Counted from the stretch's first letter, positions 6,803-13,641 are shown. The stretch: 14,957 nucleotides of DNA from Methanobacteriota archaeon (GCA_003694965.1 RFJG01000030.1:1-14957), one strand, 5' to 3'. Numbers and translations are program-made. The notes: a model not told the origin generated them from the letters alone.

Positions 6803-7442
6803 AGAATGGGTTCACCTCCTTTCCATAGATTACATTTCCGCTGCTATCCACCTCCATCCTTATCCTTATCCTCCCATCATTGAGTTCAAAGATATCCTCA
6901 CTGACTTGCTTTAGCGTAGTGTTGGCAAGGAGTGGTTCATCCAACTCTATCGCATTCCTCATACCCCTACTTATAACATAGAGGATTTTCCCATAAGATA
7001 TTATGGATAAGTCCCCACAAGCTTTGACAATTATCGGCTCTTCTAAAGACGGTCCTATGTTGGCACTAGATTCCATATGATCATCAACAAAAAAGTAGTA
7101 GAGACTACTCTCTTTATCGAGGAGCAGGAGGGAGCGCTCAGAAGAAGAAAAAACAAATGAACTTGCCTTAGCCGGCCTTATCTTGGAGATAGCCAAGTTT
7201 ATATTGAATGCCTTCTCTTCCTTATCAACAGAGACAAGAGCGACTATGCCCTCGTTTGGCTCAACAAAGAATACAGAAGAAGAATCCCTTGAAACAAGGA
7301 AGGCATCATCACTTATAGAAGGGCAGGAAAGGCGTGCATTGCCAACTAAGAAAATCTCCCCGCTGCTCCTATCTCTGATGTAGAATAAACCATCATCCAA
7401 TATGAACGACATATCAGTCAGCTCTACTTTCTTCTTCAACAT
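6792..7442 (-). CDS. Hypothetical beta-rich protein, 216 aa
   Basis: I do not recognise this protein. It is rich in short hydrophobic beta-type segments separated by turns (GLFYIRDRSSGEIFLVG, SSVFFVEPNEGIVALVSVD, RSLLLLDKESSLYYFFVDD, DLSIISYGKILYVISRG, NDGRIRIRMEVDSSGNVIYG). The spacing looks like the blades of a small or partial beta-propeller; that is an inference from pattern only. There is no signal peptide, membrane helix or obvious catalytic motif. Its ATG follows GGAGG at 7447-7451 by 4 nt. It overlaps the PAS gene upstream by 29 bp and the ureohydrolase downstream by 11 bp, so it belongs to one tightly coupled operon. A role as a sensor or scaffold partner of the PAS protein is possible but not shown. 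Confidence 0.8.
   Translation of the reverse strand: MLKKKVELTDMSFILDDGLFYIRDRSSGEIFLVGNARLSCPSISDDAFLVSRDSSSVFFVEPNEGIVALVSVDKEEKAFNINLAISKIRPAKASSFVFSSSERSLLLLDKESSLYYFFVDDHMESSANIGPSLEEPIIVKACGDLSIISYGKILYVISRGMRNAIELDEPLLANTTLKQVSEDIFELNDGRIRIRMEVDSSGNVIYGKEVNPFYGR
6812..6820 (-). promoter_or_regulatory. Perfect Shine-Dalgarno site for the ureohydrolase
   Basis: On the minus strand this reads AGGAGGTGA, a full match to the anti-SD at the 16S rRNA 3' end. It lies 9 nt upstream of the ATG at 6802, inside the coding region of the preceding gene. It fixes the start and predicts strong independent initiation for the last gene of the operon. Confidence 0.85.
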
Positions 7443-8952
7443 CTTCCCTCCTCACATAGACATCGAGAGTGAATGGCCTCAACATCGCAGGCATCCCTTC
7501 TTTTTCCTCTACCTCTCTATCTTCCCCTAAGATAGCTGCCAGCATTATTGTGCTGTCCTGCCCATTATTGCCAAACTGCTCCTCTAGTGTTTTGTTGATT
7601 GCAGTTTCTCTGACTGTATAGTAGTTATTGCTAGAATGAAAAGATAGCTGTATGTATGTTGGAAATGCTGCCATATTATAATTAGGAGTGGTGTTGGTGC
7701 AGTTAGCATAGTAAGGAGCTAAGAAGGAGCTGTGGAGAAGCTTCTTTCTCTCAACGCCTTTTGATAATTGCGAGAGTGTAATGGTGCTTCTTATTTCATT
7801 CTCAACCTCTGTTGTAGATGCATAGCTGTATGGAATTGTTAAGTTGCTCTCCTCCAATTTTACAGCAACAGAGTTAGTGTCGTCAATGAATGCTATGCTA
7901 TCAGCCATAGTAAAAGCACTTTGTGTAATGTCTGGGGTTGCTACAATAGACGTTGGCGTAATGCTTGGTAAAGTAAGGTTAATACTACCTCCTTGTTCCT
8001 CCGACCTAATCTTTTTTATGGGTGCTCCTCTTTTCTTGTCTTTGTCAATGCCACCATCACTTTCTAGGGCGGTGCTAGCTTCCACGAACGAGAAAAGGAA
8101 ATCAGCCAATGAAAAGTAGAGATGGGGCAAGATTTGGTGAACAGCCACATCACTGCCTTGCCTATGTGTGGAAGTTGATACTAGCTCTGCATATAGAGAG
8201 CCTGGTGGGGTGCCGTGAACCTCATAAAAAAGCCTGTCAAGGATTGCAGTTCTTTCCCTTAATCTTAAACGAGAGTAAGTAGTTGGTTTCTTTTCTTGGA
8301 GCTTTTTCAAGGCTTGTGTTAAATTAATAGAGACCATAACAATGTAGCCATCAACGAGGAAGTAAAAGGTAATTGTTTTTAGATGGCTCCTGCTCTTGCA
8401 TTGCAGGGATTCGCTGCCATCCACATCAACAATATTGTAGACGGCATTGCCAGCAAGGACATTGTCCCTTATTCTCTTCAGCCTACTCTTCTCCTTTCCT
8501 TGGACAAAGTCAAAAAAATTCTTGCCAATGATGGAGGCTGCCTTTTTTATGGGCGCTTCCTTCCCAGTTTCCTCCTCCCAACGCTCTATGTTCTTCTCTG
8601 CCTGATCATTTATGTAGAGGACATTCATAGATTTATCCATTATACAAACCGTTGGCTCAACATAGTTAAAGAGGCTCTTGGGTAGGGCATCATTAAAGGC
8701 GATAGATAGGTTGAGGTGCGGAGTCTCTATGTTTATAGCTCTGGAGTCTCGTTGCCTTTCTTGTTGACAGCACGCTCCTACTCTTATTGCCAGCGGCTTT
8801 TTGAGAGAACTCATATGAGTATGGAGTGATATGTCCTCCCCTAACCCGTTCTTATCTGCACCAAAGCCTGCTCTTACTCTCTTATTGTTATGAGTAGTGG
8901 AGCTTTCTTTACTTGTCTTATTGGCAGCGATGGTGCCATCTTCTATGCCCAT
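7414..8952 (-). CDS. PAS-domain protein with long Ser/Thr/Asn-rich C-terminal region
   Basis: This is a 512-aa protein. Residues ~92-215 look like a PAS domain: FNYVEPTVCIMDKSMNVLYIND opens as PAS domains do, IIGKNFFDFV matches the conserved helix before the second half, RIRDNVLAG follows, and the segment ends in strands (TITFYFLVDGYIVMVSIN). PAS domains bind small ligands or cofactors and sense redox, light or metabolites. Residues 1-90 are polar and probably disordered, with CC at 61-62. Residues ~225-300 are helical. About 320-512 are rich in Ser, Thr and Asn, beta-like, with no family I recognise. No histidine kinase, HTH, GGDEF or membrane segment is seen, so the output is unknown. The ATG overlaps the preceding stop as TAATG, with GAGG 8 nt upstream. 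Internal ATGs such as residue 47 are possible later starts. Confidence 0.78.
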   Translation of the reverse strand: MGIEDGTIAANKTSKESSTTHNNKRVRAGFGADKNGLGEDISLHTHMSSLKKPLAIRVGACCQQERQRDSRAINIETPHLNLSIAFNDALPKSLFNYVEPTVCIMDKSMNVLYINDQAEKNIERWEEETGKEAPIKKAASIIGKNFFDFVQGKEKSRLKRIRDNVLAGNAVYNIVDVDGSESLQCKSRSHLKTITFYFLVDGYIVMVSINLTQALKKLQEKKPTTYSRLRLRERTAILDRLFYEVHGTPPGSLYAELVSTSTHRQGSDVAVHQILPHLYFSLADFLFSFVEASTALESDGGIDKDKKRGAPIKKIRSEEQGGSINLTLPSITPTSIVATPDITQSAFTMADSIAFIDDTNSVAVKLEESNLTIPYSYASTTEVENEIRSTITLSQLSKGVERKKLLHSSFLAPYYANCTNTTPNYNMAAFPTYIQLSFHSSNNYYTVRETAINKTLEEQFGNNGQDSTIMLAAILGEDREVEEKEGMPAMLRPFTLDVYVRREDVEEESRAD

Positions 8953-9407
8953 TACCTCAGCCTCAACATGCCATTGTTGTGGTCATAATCAAGTATCTCC
9001 GCATAGCTTCCCCAAGCGATTATGTGCTTTATTGACTCCTTTAAATCACCCTCATCAACGTCGCTCTCAATCATCTCCTCTATATCCCTTATGCTTATGT
9101 AGTGCTCTTTCCTGAGACATTTCTTTATCTCCTTGAACAATGGCATCTGCTCAACGATGCGCGCCAAGTACTCCTTCCTATCCTCTGGGTCCTTCTTGAC
9201 GAGGTGTTTGCCCTTTGTAGTCAATGAAAGCAAATGCCCCTCTATTTTTATGAGGCCGAGCATGGAAGCAGTGTCTATTATTGGCTCAAGCTCATTGAAC
9301 TCCATACCAGTCAAGTCCCTTATGTCATCCACACCTATGCGCTCATAATCTGCTAATAGCTCCAAAAGGCCAAGAACCTTCAAAACACCACTTTCAGGTA
9401 TATCCAT
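8952..9407 (-). CDS. AAA-associated domain protein (winged-helix-like ABC accessory subunit)
   Basis: This 151-aa soluble protein starts MDIPESGVLKVLGLLELLAD and contains RIGVDDIRDLTGMEFNELEPIIDTASMLGLIKIEGHLLSLTTKGKHLVK. That segment has the helix-turn-helix plus wing pattern of the AAA-associated C-terminal domain usually fused behind NitT/TauT-type ABC ATPases. Here it is a separate gene directly after the ATPase. The second half (QMPLFKEIKKCLRKEHYISIRDIEEMIE...) has the usual helical pattern ending in a repeated winged-helix-like unit. I prefer the ATG at 9407, because GGAGTGA lies 5 nt upstream. A GTG at 9416 overlapping the ATPase stop as GTGA is the alternative (154 aa). It probably binds the ATPase or regulates the transporter. 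Its stop overlaps the PAS gene start by one base. Confidence 0.82.
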   Translation of the reverse strand: MDIPESGVLKVLGLLELLADYERIGVDDIRDLTGMEFNELEPIIDTASMLGLIKIEGHLLSLTTKGKHLVKKDPEDRKEYLARIVEQMPLFKEIKKCLRKEHYISIRDIEEMIESDVDEGDLKESIKHIIAWGSYAEILDYDHNNGMLRLR

Positions 9408-9412
9408 ACGTA

Positions 9413-10207
9413 TCACTCCAATAATATTCCATAGACCTTATCAATATATGCCTCAAGCTTCTTGCTGCGCAAGTTGCGAGGCCTCTCCAAGTCTATGTTG
9501 ATTAGGGACTTCATGCCCTTGTCTGGGTCAAGAACTACTATCTTATCTGCCATGAACACAGCATCCTCTATACTGTTGGTAGTCATCACTATGCCCTGTG
9601 TTGGGGTTTCATCAGAGACAACTCTGAGCAATTCCTCCTTTAGGGCTATCCTTGAAAGGGCATCAAGGTTGCCGAAAGGCTCATCTAATAGGAGGACAAC
9701 AGGGTTAAGAGAGAACGCCCTTGCTATTGATGCCTTCATACGGAGGCTCCTGGAAAGCTCAAATGGATACTCCTCCTCATAACCAGAAAGCCCTACTATG
9801 TCAAGAGTCTCAGCTATCCTCTCCTCCCTATCTTTTTCTGAGATGGGCAAGTGTTGGAGTGCAAGGTCCATATTCTCCTCTATTGTAAGCCAAGGAAATA
9901 AGGCAGGTTCATCAAATACCATAGTTACTAAATCCTGGTCGGGCTTCTTTTGGGTTAGGAAATGTATGGAGCCCCTAGTTATCTTGTCAAGGCCTGCGAG
10001 GGCTTTGAGGATGCTCGTCCTTCCTGAGCCAGAAGGCCCTACGAGGACAACTATCTCACCTTTGTTAAGGGTAAATGTGACATGCTTAAACACAGAAACT
10101 CCCTTAACTTCCATCGCTATGTGGGATACCTTGAGGACTGGGAGAGTAGTATCTCTCTTATTGCTTGTCTTGTGTACATTTTTCTTTATGTCATCATTAG
10201 CCCTCAC
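9413..10207 (-). CDS. NitT/TauT-type ABC transporter ATPase with degenerate catalytic motifs
   Basis: This is an ATPase subunit of the nitrate/taurine/sulfonate class. Landmarks (numbered from GTG 10207): Walker A GPSGSGRTS with Arg63 where Lys is nearly universal; Q-loop VFDEPALFPWLT with Asp99 in place of Gln; signature LSRSL (151-155) in place of LSGGQ/M; Walker B VVLLLDEPFGNLD intact, with catalytic Glu176; switch MTTNSIEDAV with Asn211 where His is expected. The framework is otherwise normal, but four of the five key motifs have changed. ATP hydrolysis may be weak or absent, or the pair may work in an unusual way. I chose GTG 10207 because GAGAGGTG lies 6 nt upstream and the start forms a GTGA overlap with the permease stop. 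GTG 10216 is an alternative. The residue changes are in clean sequence, not at a frameshift. Confidence 0.85.
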   Translation of the reverse strand: MRANDDIKKNVHKTSNKRDTTLPVLKVSHIAMEVKGVSVFKHVTFTLNKGEIVVLVGPSGSGRTSILKALAGLDKITRGSIHFLTQKKPDQDLVTMVFDEPALFPWLTIEENMDLALQHLPISEKDREERIAETLDIVGLSGYEEEYPFELSRSLRMKASIARAFSLNPVVLLLDEPFGNLDALSRIALKEELLRVVSDETPTQGIVMTTNSIEDAVFMADKIVVLDPDKGMKSLINIDLERPRNLRSKKLEAYIDKVYGILLE

Positions 10208-11736
10208 ATCTTCCACCTCTCAGAAGCGAAACGCTTCATTAATGGTCTCCATAGAGTGATATTTATAAGAGGGATTGTTATAGCGACTGCCAAGGATGTG
10301 AGTATGAGGAGAGAAATGTCTCCTGTTTGGTAGAGAGCAGAACTCATAAGGGAACCTAAGCCTTCAACAGAAAGAACTCCTTGCCCTGTGTTGAGATACT
10401 CCGATACTATGATGGCATTCCAACCTCCCCCTATGGCGCTTATGGAGCCTATGATGATGGCTGGCATCATCGCTGGAAAGACTACTCTGTAAACATAGTC
10501 GTGCTCCTTAAGAGAGTAGAGCCTTTTCAACTCCTCCGCATATGCGGATATGGACTTCAGGCTCCCATAGGCATTGAAGAATATGTACCACTGCATGCCA
10601 GTCATAAGGAAGATAAGAGTGCCAAGTTCAAGGTTCCCACTCATCTCCAAAACCAATAGGGCAACAACAGGGAAAAGTGCAGTAACTGGTATGGCAGCGA
10701 ATACCTCAAACAGCGGCGCTATTATTGCATCAAGGACTTTTGTCTTTGCTATAAAATAGGCTGCCGGGACTGTCCAAAGTAGAGATATGGAGAAGGCAAT
10801 AAGTATGCGCAACGCAGATTTTATGAAAGCAAGAGGAATAAGAGATGCTTGGCTGGATAGATGGCTAAACGCCCATATGGAAGCATAAATGGAACCGATG
10901 ACAATGGCAAAGACAACAAAGAGTGTCGTTAACTTGAAAAGCTTGACAGAGATGTCTATTATGTGGTGGCGGGTTAGGAAATAATCAAATGCTGCTATGT
11001 TGGTATAGAAAAGCTTGACAAGCTTCCGGAAGTAGGGAACGGGATTGCCAATTAAGGGAAGCCTGCTTAATATGTAATTATAGATGGTTTTCTCTTTCTT
11101 GCTGCCAAAGAAGAGAGATATTAGGGAGAGGAGAGGTTTCCATACTAAGATGTTCATAAGGAAGACGACAAAAGTTACTGCGAATACTCCCATAAAAACA
11201 ACAATGTAATTGCCCTTGAGGGCATTCTCCATCATAAGAGAGCCGATGCCAAAGAGCTTGTAGCTCTTACTACCCAATGTTATTATCTCAGTAGCTATTA
11301 AGAAGTACCAGCCATTTGCCCACGAAACCATTGAATTGGAAACAACATTCTTGAGAGAATTTGGCAAGTAGAGCGTTATGAGTTTTGTTAGTTTTCCCAT
11401 CCTAAACATAGAAGCTATTGCCACTAAGTTCTTAGGAGTTGATATGAAAGACTCATAGACTGCAAATATTAAGTTCCAAACCATACTTGTTACTATGAGG
11501 AATATGACGGCAATTTCTGCACCAAAAGGAGCCGGCAATGTATTTATGAGAAAAACTAAGGCTATAGGGAAGAAGGTAAGTATTGGGACCGACTGAAGGA
11601 CATCAACAACTGGCATTATGATGGATTCCATCCTCCTGTCTCTCGCAGCTATGTAACCAAGAGAGTAAGCTACGAACAAGGATACGGTGTAGGCAATTAA
11701 CATGCGCGTAAAGGAAGCAACCAGCTCTTGTAGCAT
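10204..11736 (-). CDS. Fused double ABC permease, NitT/TauT type
   Basis: This 510-aa integral membrane protein contains two permease domains in tandem. The first half (~1-215) and the second half (~275-505) each carry about five or six hydrophobic helices. Each also has a cytoplasmic coupling loop with the EAA-like pattern: LVAIASMFRMGKLTKLITLYLPNSL in half one, and AEELKRLY...YVYRVVFPAMMPAIIIG in half two. WANGWYFLIATEI and GGGWNAIIVSEY are matching post-EAA motifs, which supports internal duplication. A polar linker (~215-250) and an extra helix lie between them. Such fused permeases occur in archaeal ABC systems of unknown substrate. No solute-binding protein is encoded in the window. The ATG at 11736 is exactly 25.5 nt from the centre of TTTTAAAA, so the operon mRNA is probably leaderless. 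A TTG one codon upstream is less likely. Confidence 0.88.
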   Translation of the reverse strand: MLQELVASFTRMLIAYTVSLFVAYSLGYIAARDRRMESIIMPVVDVLQSVPILTFFPIALVFLINTLPAPFGAEIAVIFLIVTSMVWNLIFAVYESFISTPKNLVAIASMFRMGKLTKLITLYLPNSLKNVVSNSMVSWANGWYFLIATEIITLGSKSYKLFGIGSLMMENALKGNYIVVFMGVFAVTFVVFLMNILVWKPLLSLISLFFGSKKEKTIYNYILSRLPLIGNPVPYFRKLVKLFYTNIAAFDYFLTRHHIIDISVKLFKLTTLFVVFAIVIGSIYASIWAFSHLSSQASLIPLAFIKSALRILIAFSISLLWTVPAAYFIAKTKVLDAIIAPLFEVFAAIPVTALFPVVALLVLEMSGNLELGTLIFLMTGMQWYIFFNAYGSLKSISAYAEELKRLYSLKEHDYVYRVVFPAMMPAIIIGSISAIGGGWNAIIVSEYLNTGQGVLSVEGLGSLMSSALYQTGDISLLILTSLAVAITIPLINITLWRPLMKRFASERWKM

Positions 11737-11757
11737 CAAATATAGAATGAGCCAAGG

Positions 11758-11765
11758 TTTTAAAA
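11758..11765. promoter_or_regulatory. Bidirectional palindromic TATA box (ABC/PAS operon and cutA)
   Basis: TTTTAAAA is a perfect palindrome centred at 11761.5. The ATG of the permease (A at 11736, minus) and the ATG of cutA (A at 11787, plus) are each exactly 25.5 nt from that centre. This is the expected TATA-to-start distance, so one box can serve two leaderless transcripts. Confidence 0.75.
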
Positions 11766-11786
11766 TATTAGAGGGATGTGGAAATT

Positions 11787-12188
11787 ATGGCTGGCAAAGA
11801 GAATAAGGAAAAAAGCAGAGGCAGCTCGCTGGAATGTTGCGTTGCAGTGGTTATGACCACATTTAGTAGAGAGGAAGATGCTGAGAATGTGGCAACATTG
11901 TTGCTCTCCAAATCACTCGCATCCTGTATACAGATGAGCAACATAAAGAGCTTGTATAAGTGGAAAGGCAGATTAGAAAAAGGAAAGGAAGTGCTATGCA
12001 TCATAAAATGCCTGAAAGACAATATAGAGGGCGTTGTAGAAGAGATAAAGAAAAACCACACTTATGAAGTGCCAGAAATAATTGTATTGGAAGGGAGAGC
12101 AAGCAAGGAATATGTAGATTGGATGAGGAGGAATGATAAAAAGGATAAGGAGGGCGGAGGATTGGTGGAAGCAAGATTTATAAATTAG
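11787..12188 (+). CDS. cutA: CutA1 divalent-cation tolerance protein
   Basis: This 133-aa protein has the CutA1 fold pattern: CVAVVMTTFSREEDAENVATLLLSKSLASCIQ, then IKSLYKWKGRLEKGKEVLCIIK, then YEVPEIIVLEGRASKEYVDWM. These correspond to the conserved SxYxWxG and EVPEI blocks. CutA1 forms very stable trimers. It is linked to copper and other metal tolerance in bacteria, though its true role is unclear. An N-terminal charged tail (~15 aa) and a Lys/Glu/Gly-rich C-terminal tail extend the core. I place the start at ATG 11787 because it is exactly at leaderless distance from the shared TATA box; a GTG at 11778 would add three residues. It is divergent from the ABC/PAS operon. Its stop overlaps a TATA-like box that may serve hsp20. 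Confidence 0.93.
   Translation: MAGKENKEKSRGSSLECCVAVVMTTFSREEDAENVATLLLSKSLASCIQMSNIKSLYKWKGRLEKGKEVLCIIKCLKDNIEGVVEEIKKNHTYEVPEIIVLEGRASKEYVDWMRRNDKKDKEGGGLVEARFIN
12177..12187 (+). promoter_or_regulatory. Possible TATA box for hsp20
   Basis: TTTATAAATTA overlaps the end of cutA. A start near 12208 would leave a leader of about 59 nt before the hsp20 ATG, unusually long compared with the other genes here. That leader holds several very short overlapping ORFs. Confidence 0.4.
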
Positions 12189-12266
12189 GGGAGAGATAAC
12201 ATAATGCTGTGATGAAATGAACAAACTCTGATTAATGATGAAGTTGACAGCGTCTGAGGTGGTGGT

Positions 12267-12695
12267 ATGAGAGTTATGGACCCCTATAAGAGGTTGGAAG
12301 AATTTAGGAAGAGGTTAGAGAAACTCTTTCAAGGGCTTGAGGATAAGGAAGTAGGAATTTTTGAGATAGCAAAGCCACACCTTAATGCCTATAAGGAAAG
12401 GGGCAAGTATGTGTATGAGTTTGAGATGCCCGGCTTTGATAAAAAAGATATAGCAATATATGAAGAGGGAGGAGCTCTTGTCATAGATGCAGAGAAAAAG
12501 AGCAAGGAAAAGAAGAAGGGAAAGAACTACTTCTATGCTGAGAGCATGAGTAGAGCCCTCCACAGGGAAGTGCCTTTGCCTCAAGGGAGCGATATAAAGA
12601 AGATAAATGCGCAGTACAAGAACGGCGTGCTGAGAGTAGAGATTCCAGTAAAGGGAATGGCAAAGAAAAAGAAGGCTAAGATAAAGGTAAAGTAA
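12267..12695 (+). CDS. hsp20: Small heat-shock protein, Hsp20/alpha-crystallin family
   Basis: This ATP-independent holdase chaperone is 142 aa. After a short N-terminal arm (~1-45, KRLEEFRKRLEKLFQGLED), the alpha-crystallin domain covers ~48-130: PHLNAYKERGKYVYEFEMPGF, IAIYEEGGALVIDAEKK, HREVPLPQG, and the conserved A-x-x-x-x-GVL-type block (INAQYKNGVLRVEIPV). The C-terminal tail is Lys-rich (KGMAKKKKAKIKVK) and includes an I-x-V element that may act as the I-x-I motif for oligomer contacts. GAGGTG (12256-12261) lies 5 nt upstream of the ATG. A second in-frame ATG three codons later (MDPYKR) is possible. The gene follows cutA with a 78-bp gap and is convergent with the prepilin peptidase gene. 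Confidence 0.94.
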   Translation: MRVMDPYKRLEEFRKRLEKLFQGLEDKEVGIFEIAKPHLNAYKERGKYVYEFEMPGFDKKDIAIYEEGGALVIDAEKKSKEKKKGKNYFYAESMSRALHREVPLPQGSDIKKINAQYKNGVLRVEIPVKGMAKKKKAKIKVK

Positions 12696-12779
12696 TAAAA
12701 GACAAGGAAGAAGTGAAAATAGAGAATAATAGATTAATGATTAGTAGAGATGAATATAGGCGTAGATAGAAGTAGTAGA
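12696..12779. other. Intergenic spacer rich in TAG triplets
   Basis: This 84-bp gap separates two convergent genes. On the plus strand it is purine-rich and contains about nine TAG triplets in different frames; on the minus strand it is pyrimidine-rich. No hairpin, promoter or ORF is visible. The pyrimidine-rich minus strand could help terminate the prepilin peptidase transcript. Confidence 0.5.
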
Positions 12780-13589
12780 CTAAAAGAAAAGGATTAAGTT
12801 AGCATAGAATAGAGAAAGAAGGAAGCCAGCAGCCAAGAAAGGCAAGTAGGGGAGCATACCCGCATAGACGGGAATCTCCCTTATTCCTTTTTTCTTCAGC
12901 TTTTCTATTAATTTCCTATCAACTACCTTAGAGTTGCCAACAACTGCCTTTATGTTGGTTGGGAGGTCCTCTGCTATTACTTCTTCCTCTGCTTCATCAA
13001 CAGGAAGTGTTGAGGTTATTGCCTTTTTTATGTCGGGGGCGAATATGCCCACAAGAGAAGCTGAAAGGGAGAGTATGAAAAGGAGCGCGGCAAAGAGAGG
13101 ATTGTAGAGCATGGAGGAACTGCTGTAGAAATACCAGAAGACCAAGAAGGCTGGAAGGATGAGGGCATTCTTCCATTCAAGCTTGGAGATGCCTTTCCTC
13201 GCAACAGCTATTGAGAAGTAAATAGCGCTGAACAAACCGAATAGAACGCCGGAATAGAGGAGCACTGGTAGTATGAAAGGAACTCCTACGAGAGAAGAGG
13301 GCACTATTGGGAACATAAGAGCTATTATGGAAAAGAAGACGGGGTCTGCTAAACCCATAATGCCGAACTTATATGCTATGTAGCCAAGAGCAAGTATGAG
13401 AACAGCCTGTAATAATGCAAAAGTGAATTGTCCCCAAGGAAGAAGAACATAAGAGAATAGGAGAGAGGAGATGATGAATAGCAGCATTATGTTGTTTGGG
13501 ATGTCCTTGTTATTGAGAACATCGAGAGTAGTCCCTATTGCTAAGTATGTTCCTGTTATGAAAACACGCATAAGCAAATCCAAAGCCAT
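12780..13589 (-). CDS. Archaeal prepilin/preflagellin (class III) signal peptidase, A24 family
   Basis: This membrane aspartyl protease cleaves the positively charged leader from type IV pilin-like proteins such as pilins and archaellins. It is 269 aa with about six or seven hydrophobic helices. The two catalytic aspartates can be placed: Asp23 in TTLDVLNNKDIPN (the S/T-x-x-D-x-x-x-x-x-IPN motif) and Asp82 in GLAD, the archaeal counterpart of the bacterial GxGD. A cytoplasmic segment (~195-240, VDEAEEEVIAEDLPTNIKAVVGNSK) separates the core from a final helix (PFLAAGFLLSLFY). This matches the larger archaeal A24 form rather than the short FlaK type. No pilin or assembly ATPase is encoded in the window. 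The ATG is ~27 nt from the shared TATA box, so the mRNA is probably leaderless. Confidence 0.88.
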   Translation of the reverse strand: MALDLLMRVFITGTYLAIGTTLDVLNNKDIPNNIMLLFIISSLLFSYVLLPWGQFTFALLQAVLILALGYIAYKFGIMGLADPVFFSIIALMFPIVPSSLVGVPFILPVLLYSGVLFGLFSAIYFSIAVARKGISKLEWKNALILPAFLVFWYFYSSSSMLYNPLFAALLFILSLSASLVGIFAPDIKKAITSTLPVDEAEEEVIAEDLPTNIKAVVGNSKVVDRKLIEKLKKKGIREIPVYAGMLPYLPFLAAGFLLSLFYANLILFF

Positions 13590-13611
13590 AGGCTAAGGTA
13601 GTATGAAAAGG

Positions 13612-13619
13612 TATTTAAG
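13612..13619. promoter_or_regulatory. Bidirectional TATA box (prepilin peptidase and cyclase)
   Basis: TATTTAAG reads as a TATA box on both strands (CTTAAATA on the minus strand). Its TTTAA core centres at about 13616. The prepilin peptidase ATG (A at 13589, minus) and the second in-frame ATG of the cyclase (A at 13642, plus) are 27 and 26 nt away. This supports leaderless transcription in both directions and the later cyclase start. Confidence 0.65.
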
Positions 13620-13641
13620 TATAGCCCAACTATGTCAATCA

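Noticed and set aside
7414..8952. Histidine kinase or methyl-accepting sensor.
   Set aside because: No H-box, ATPase N/G boxes, HAMP or membrane helices follow the PAS domain.
9413..10207. ATPase as a frameshifted pseudogene.
   Set aside because: The frame is intact end to end with normal spacing of all motifs; only individual key residues differ.
6032..11736. CRISPR, toxin-antitoxin or mobile element in the operon region.
   Set aside because: No direct repeats, transposase motifs, terminal inverted repeats or toxin motifs are visible.
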